Below, piece after piece: positions 14,715 to 17,019 of a stretch of DNA of 17,019 nt. The stretch comes from CAZDXJ01 sp964509475. Its GTDB lineage: Bacteria > Pseudomonadota > Gammaproteobacteria > Methylococcales > Methylomonadaceae. A program made the position numbers and the translations under genes. The notes beneath the pieces were generated by a model that saw nothing but the letters and a program-made list of their open reading frames with translations, did not search any database and had not been told where the DNA came from. Location: contig CAZDXJ010000053.1 in the NCBI GenBank assembly GCA_964509475.1, positions 1-17,019 of the forward strand, written 5' to 3'. Numbering within the stretch: position 1 is the stretch's first letter; each line of letters begins with the position of its first letter.

Positions 14715-16349
14715 TTATGTAATAACGGTTGGTGCGGTACGTCCTGTACGTTTTTTTATTTCGCAAAACCGTTCAGCCAGATCGATCAATGGGGTCAGGG
14801 CTTTTTGGGCATTTTGTTCATGGCGTTGGCTGTTGGCTTCATATTTTTCCAGATAAATGCGTAATGTCGCGCCCACAGTCCCGGTTCCAGACAAGCGATA
14901 AATGATTCGGGAGCCGTCTTCAAAGCCAATGCGGATGCCCTGGTTATGGCTGATACTACCGTCTACCGGATCAGTATAGCTGAATTCATCGGCATATTTT
15001 ACCGTATATCCGGAAAAGGTTTTACCGGGCAGTTCGTTTAATTGGCTGCGCAGGTGCTCAACGATGGCCTGAGCTGTATCGGTTGCCACGGCCTCGTAAT
15101 CATGGCGGCAATAAATATCGCGGCCAAACCTGGCCCAGTGTTCGCGAACAATTTGGGCGACGGGTTGGCGTTTTACAGCGATCAGGTTAAGCCAGAACAG
15201 TACTGCCCATAAACCGTCTTTTTCACGCACATGATCGGAACCTGTGCCAAAACTTTCCTCACCGCACAAGGTTATTTTTCCGGCATCAAGAAGGTTGCCA
15301 AAATATTTCCAGCCGGTTGGTGTTTCATAACAGGGCAGGCCATATTGTTCGGCAACCCGATCAACGGCTTGACTTGTTGGCATCGAACGGGCAACACCGG
15401 TAAGACCGTTGCGATAACCTGGAATATGATGCGCATTGGCCGCCATGATTGCCAAACTATCGCTGGGGGTGACGAAAATATCTTTACCCAGGATCATATT
15501 GCGATCGCCATCACCATCCGATGCGGCGCCGAGTACGGGGGCTTTTGCACTGAACATCAATTCAGCCAGTTCTTTGGCGTGGGTCAGGTTCGGATCAGGA
15601 TGGCCGCCGCCAAAGTCTTCAAGTGGCTTGGCATGGATGACCGAACCCGGGTCAGCGCCCAGGGTATCTTCCAGAATATTTTTGGCATAAGGGCCGGTAA
15701 TGGCGTGCATGGCATCAAAACGCAAGCTGATGTATTTATTGGTTAGAGCCTTGCGGATTAGATCAAAATCAAAAATATGCATCATCAAGTCGCGGTAATC
15801 GGCAACCGGATCGATGATATTGATACTGAGATGTCCGAACTGTTGTTTGCCAATGCTGTCCAGATCGATATCATCGATATCGGCTATTTTATAGGTATCG
15901 ATGATTTGACTGCGGGCAAAAAAACGCTCGGTATAACTTTCCGGCGCGGGACCGCCGTTACTGATATTGTATTTGATGCCAAAGTCTTGTTCAGGGCCGC
16001 CTGGGTTATGGCTGGCGGATAAAACAATACCGCCAAAAGCGTGATATTTCCGGATAATATGGGATGCGGCTGGTGTTGATAGTAACCCGCCCTGGCCGAT
16101 AATCAAGTCACCGAAGCCATTGGCGGCGGCGATTTTTATGATAACTTGTATCGCTTCGCGGTTATAAAACCGGCCATCTCCGCCAATGACCAATGATTTT
16201 CCTGAATTATTTTCCAGGCTGTCAAATATGGACTGGACAAAATTTTCCAGATAATGGGGCTGCTGGAATACTTTGACTTTTTTGCGTAATCCGGATGTAC
16301 CGGGTTTTTGATCATGGTAAGGTTGGGTGTTGATGGTTTTGATTTGCAT
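14715..16349 (-). CDS. pgm: Phosphoglucomutase (alpha-D-glucose phosphate-specific)
   Basis: A 544-residue cytoplasmic enzyme of the alpha-D-phosphohexomutase superfamily that interconverts glucose-1-phosphate and glucose-6-phosphate, feeding UDP-glucose and glycogen or taking glycogen carbon to glycolysis. The N-terminus QPYHDQKPGTSGLRKKV, phosphoserine Ser113 in VLSASHNPGG, the Mg loop SDGDGDRN (277-284), sugar-binding GEESFGTGSDHVREKDGLWA (363-382) and phosphate-binding RLSGTGT (485-491) are all in place. Length and motifs match the eukaryote-like PGM1 type, not the longer-linker E. coli pgm or phosphomannomutases. ATG at 16349 starts the conserved N-terminus with a weak AGG site. It is divergent from the L,D-transpeptidase gene (67-bp shared promoter region) and followed by the CAP gene. 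Confidence 0.96.
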   Translation of the reverse strand: MQIKTINTQPYHDQKPGTSGLRKKVKVFQQPHYLENFVQSIFDSLENNSGKSLVIGGDGRFYNREAIQVIIKIAAANGFGDLIIGQGGLLSTPAASHIIRKYHAFGGIVLSASHNPGGPEQDFGIKYNISNGGPAPESYTERFFARSQIIDTYKIADIDDIDLDSIGKQQFGHLSINIIDPVADYRDLMMHIFDFDLIRKALTNKYISLRFDAMHAITGPYAKNILEDTLGADPGSVIHAKPLEDFGGGHPDPNLTHAKELAELMFSAKAPVLGAASDGDGDRNMILGKDIFVTPSDSLAIMAANAHHIPGYRNGLTGVARSMPTSQAVDRVAEQYGLPCYETPTGWKYFGNLLDAGKITLCGEESFGTGSDHVREKDGLWAVLFWLNLIAVKRQPVAQIVREHWARFGRDIYCRHDYEAVATDTAQAIVEHLRSQLNELPGKTFSGYTVKYADEFSYTDPVDGSISHNQGIRIGFEDGSRIIYRLSGTGTVGATLRIYLEKYEANSQRHEQNAQKALTPLIDLAERFCEIKKRTGRTAPTVIT

Positions 16350-16416
16350 TTGTTAGAACCTGATACGACAATTAAATGATTACCGATTAGTTTTTTGATT
16401 TTATTTTAGAGATTGT

Positions 16417-16959
16417 ATGCGCTTATTCTGTTTTTTATTGATTTTCGTTGTTTTTACCAGCCCATTATATGCGGATAATGACATTTGGCTACTGATTGAT
16501 ACCAAAAATTTGCTATTAAAAGTAAAGCAAGGTGATGAAACGCTTGATGTATTTAATAATATTGCCATAGGACGGGGCGGGGCGGGTGAGAAAAACAAAG
16601 CAGGTGATGATATCACCCCGCTGGGAAATTATAAAATCGCCTGGGTTAATTATGACAGTCCTTATCAGGTATTTTATGGTTTCGATTATCCTTCGATAGA
16701 AAATGCCCGTAATGCTTTGCAGAGAGGACTTATCAATAAACCGGTTTTTGATTCCATAGTGCGGGCACACAAAAACGGCCAGGTGCCACCACAAAATACT
16801 CCGTTGGGTGGACAGATTGGCCTGCATGGTTTGGGACGGGGCGATGTTCGTATCCATTTGATGACCAATTGGACACATGGATGTATTGCTTTGACAAATA
16901 AACAAATTGAGCGCCTGGGCCGCTGGATTGAAAAAGGTACCGTGGTGGTCATAAGGTAA
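16417..16959 (+). CDS. Secreted L,D-transpeptidase (YkuD domain)
   Basis: A 180-residue exported protein. Residues 1-19 form a signal peptide (hydrophobic, ending SPLYA before DND). The rest is a YkuD domain: IWLLIDTKNLLLKVKQGD at the start, TPLGNYKIAWV (67-77), and the active-site region with His137 in GLHGLG and THGCIAL (153-159), where Cys156 is the nucleophile. Such enzymes form 3-3 peptidoglycan cross-links, attach lipoproteins, or cut such links (YafK-like members). There is no LysM or peptidoglycan-binding domain. The usual HGC[IV]R motif has Ala where Arg is common, so activity should not be assumed to be classical cross-linking. ATG at 16417 has AGAG six bases upstream. Confidence 0.92.
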   Translation: MRLFCFLLIFVVFTSPLYADNDIWLLIDTKNLLLKVKQGDETLDVFNNIAIGRGGAGEKNKAGDDITPLGNYKIAWVNYDSPYQVFYGFDYPSIENARNALQRGLINKPVFDSIVRAHKNGQVPPQNTPLGGQIGLHGLGRGDVRIHLMTNWTHGCIALTNKQIERLGRWIEKGTVVVIR

Positions 16960-16985
16960 TCACGTTTGGGTCTATGAAGAATAGA

Positions 16986-17014
16986 GTGGGTAATTGAATT
17001 TCAATTTACCGCAC
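16986..17014. other. Inverted repeat after the L,D-transpeptidase gene
   Basis: GTG-GGTAA-TTGAA pairs with TTCAA-TTACC-CAC with a single-base bulge at two places and almost no loop. It lies 26 bp past the stop codon and may be a transcription terminator, but the window ends 5 bp later so no T tract can be judged. Confidence 0.3.
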
Positions 17015-17019
17015 AGGAA

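Overview
The window reads as a stretch of chromosome from a Gram-negative bacterium, most likely a gammaproteobacterium. The reasons are a PhoB/PhoR pair preceded by an E. coli-like Pho box, HemL (C5 route to haem), LpxD (lipid A) and an L,D-transpeptidase. Base composition looks to be in the mid-40s % GC by eye. A methanotroph-like lineage (Methylococcales) would fit the set of genes and the style of dispersed palindromes, but that is inference. No phage, plasmid or complete transposase gene was seen, and no tRNA, rRNA or CRISPR array.

Layout. From 71 to 9149 everything lies on the minus strand, read from high to low coordinates: phoB and phoR (abutting), a TSUP-family permease, a DUF502 membrane protein, an alanine/glycine:cation symporter (its start overlaps the DUF502 stop by 4 bp), hemL, and a very large UPF0182 membrane protein ending at a hairpin that includes its stop codon. 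Divergently from phoB runs a stand-alone lpxD (9303-10334). Then come a SIMPL-domain protein (minus), a TPR protein with an acidic tail (plus), a secreted CAP-domain protein and a phosphoglucomutase (both minus), and a secreted YkuD-type L,D-transpeptidase (plus).

Genes at work. phoBR is the phosphate-starvation switch and almost certainly regulates itself through the Pho box at 9196-9213. Several products concern the envelope: LpxD acylates the lipid A precursor, phosphoglucomutase feeds sugar-nucleotide and glycogen synthesis, the L,D-transpeptidase acts on peptidoglycan, and the CAP and SIMPL proteins are exported or membrane-anchored. Apart from phoBR and DUF502/symporter, the genes look like ordinary neighbours and not one pathway.

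Non-coding space. Three gaps of more than 300 bp (10335-11031, 11752-12088, 13082-13453) and the 298-bp gap 6884-7181 are rich in small repeats. They hold a 100-bp element with 28-bp terminal inverted repeats of ISL3 type and a near-perfect 8-bp target duplication (10804-10919); a 71-bp sequence present twice in opposite orientation on either side of the SIMPL gene, one copy nested in 13-bp perfect inverted repeats; REP-like palindromes built on GTAGGTGCGGAT or GTAGGTTCGAAT; and a 23-nt hairpin sequence shared between 7058 and 13156. These repeats are the least ordinary part of the window. I do not see a new multi-gene system, and the protein-coding part is mostly well-known families.
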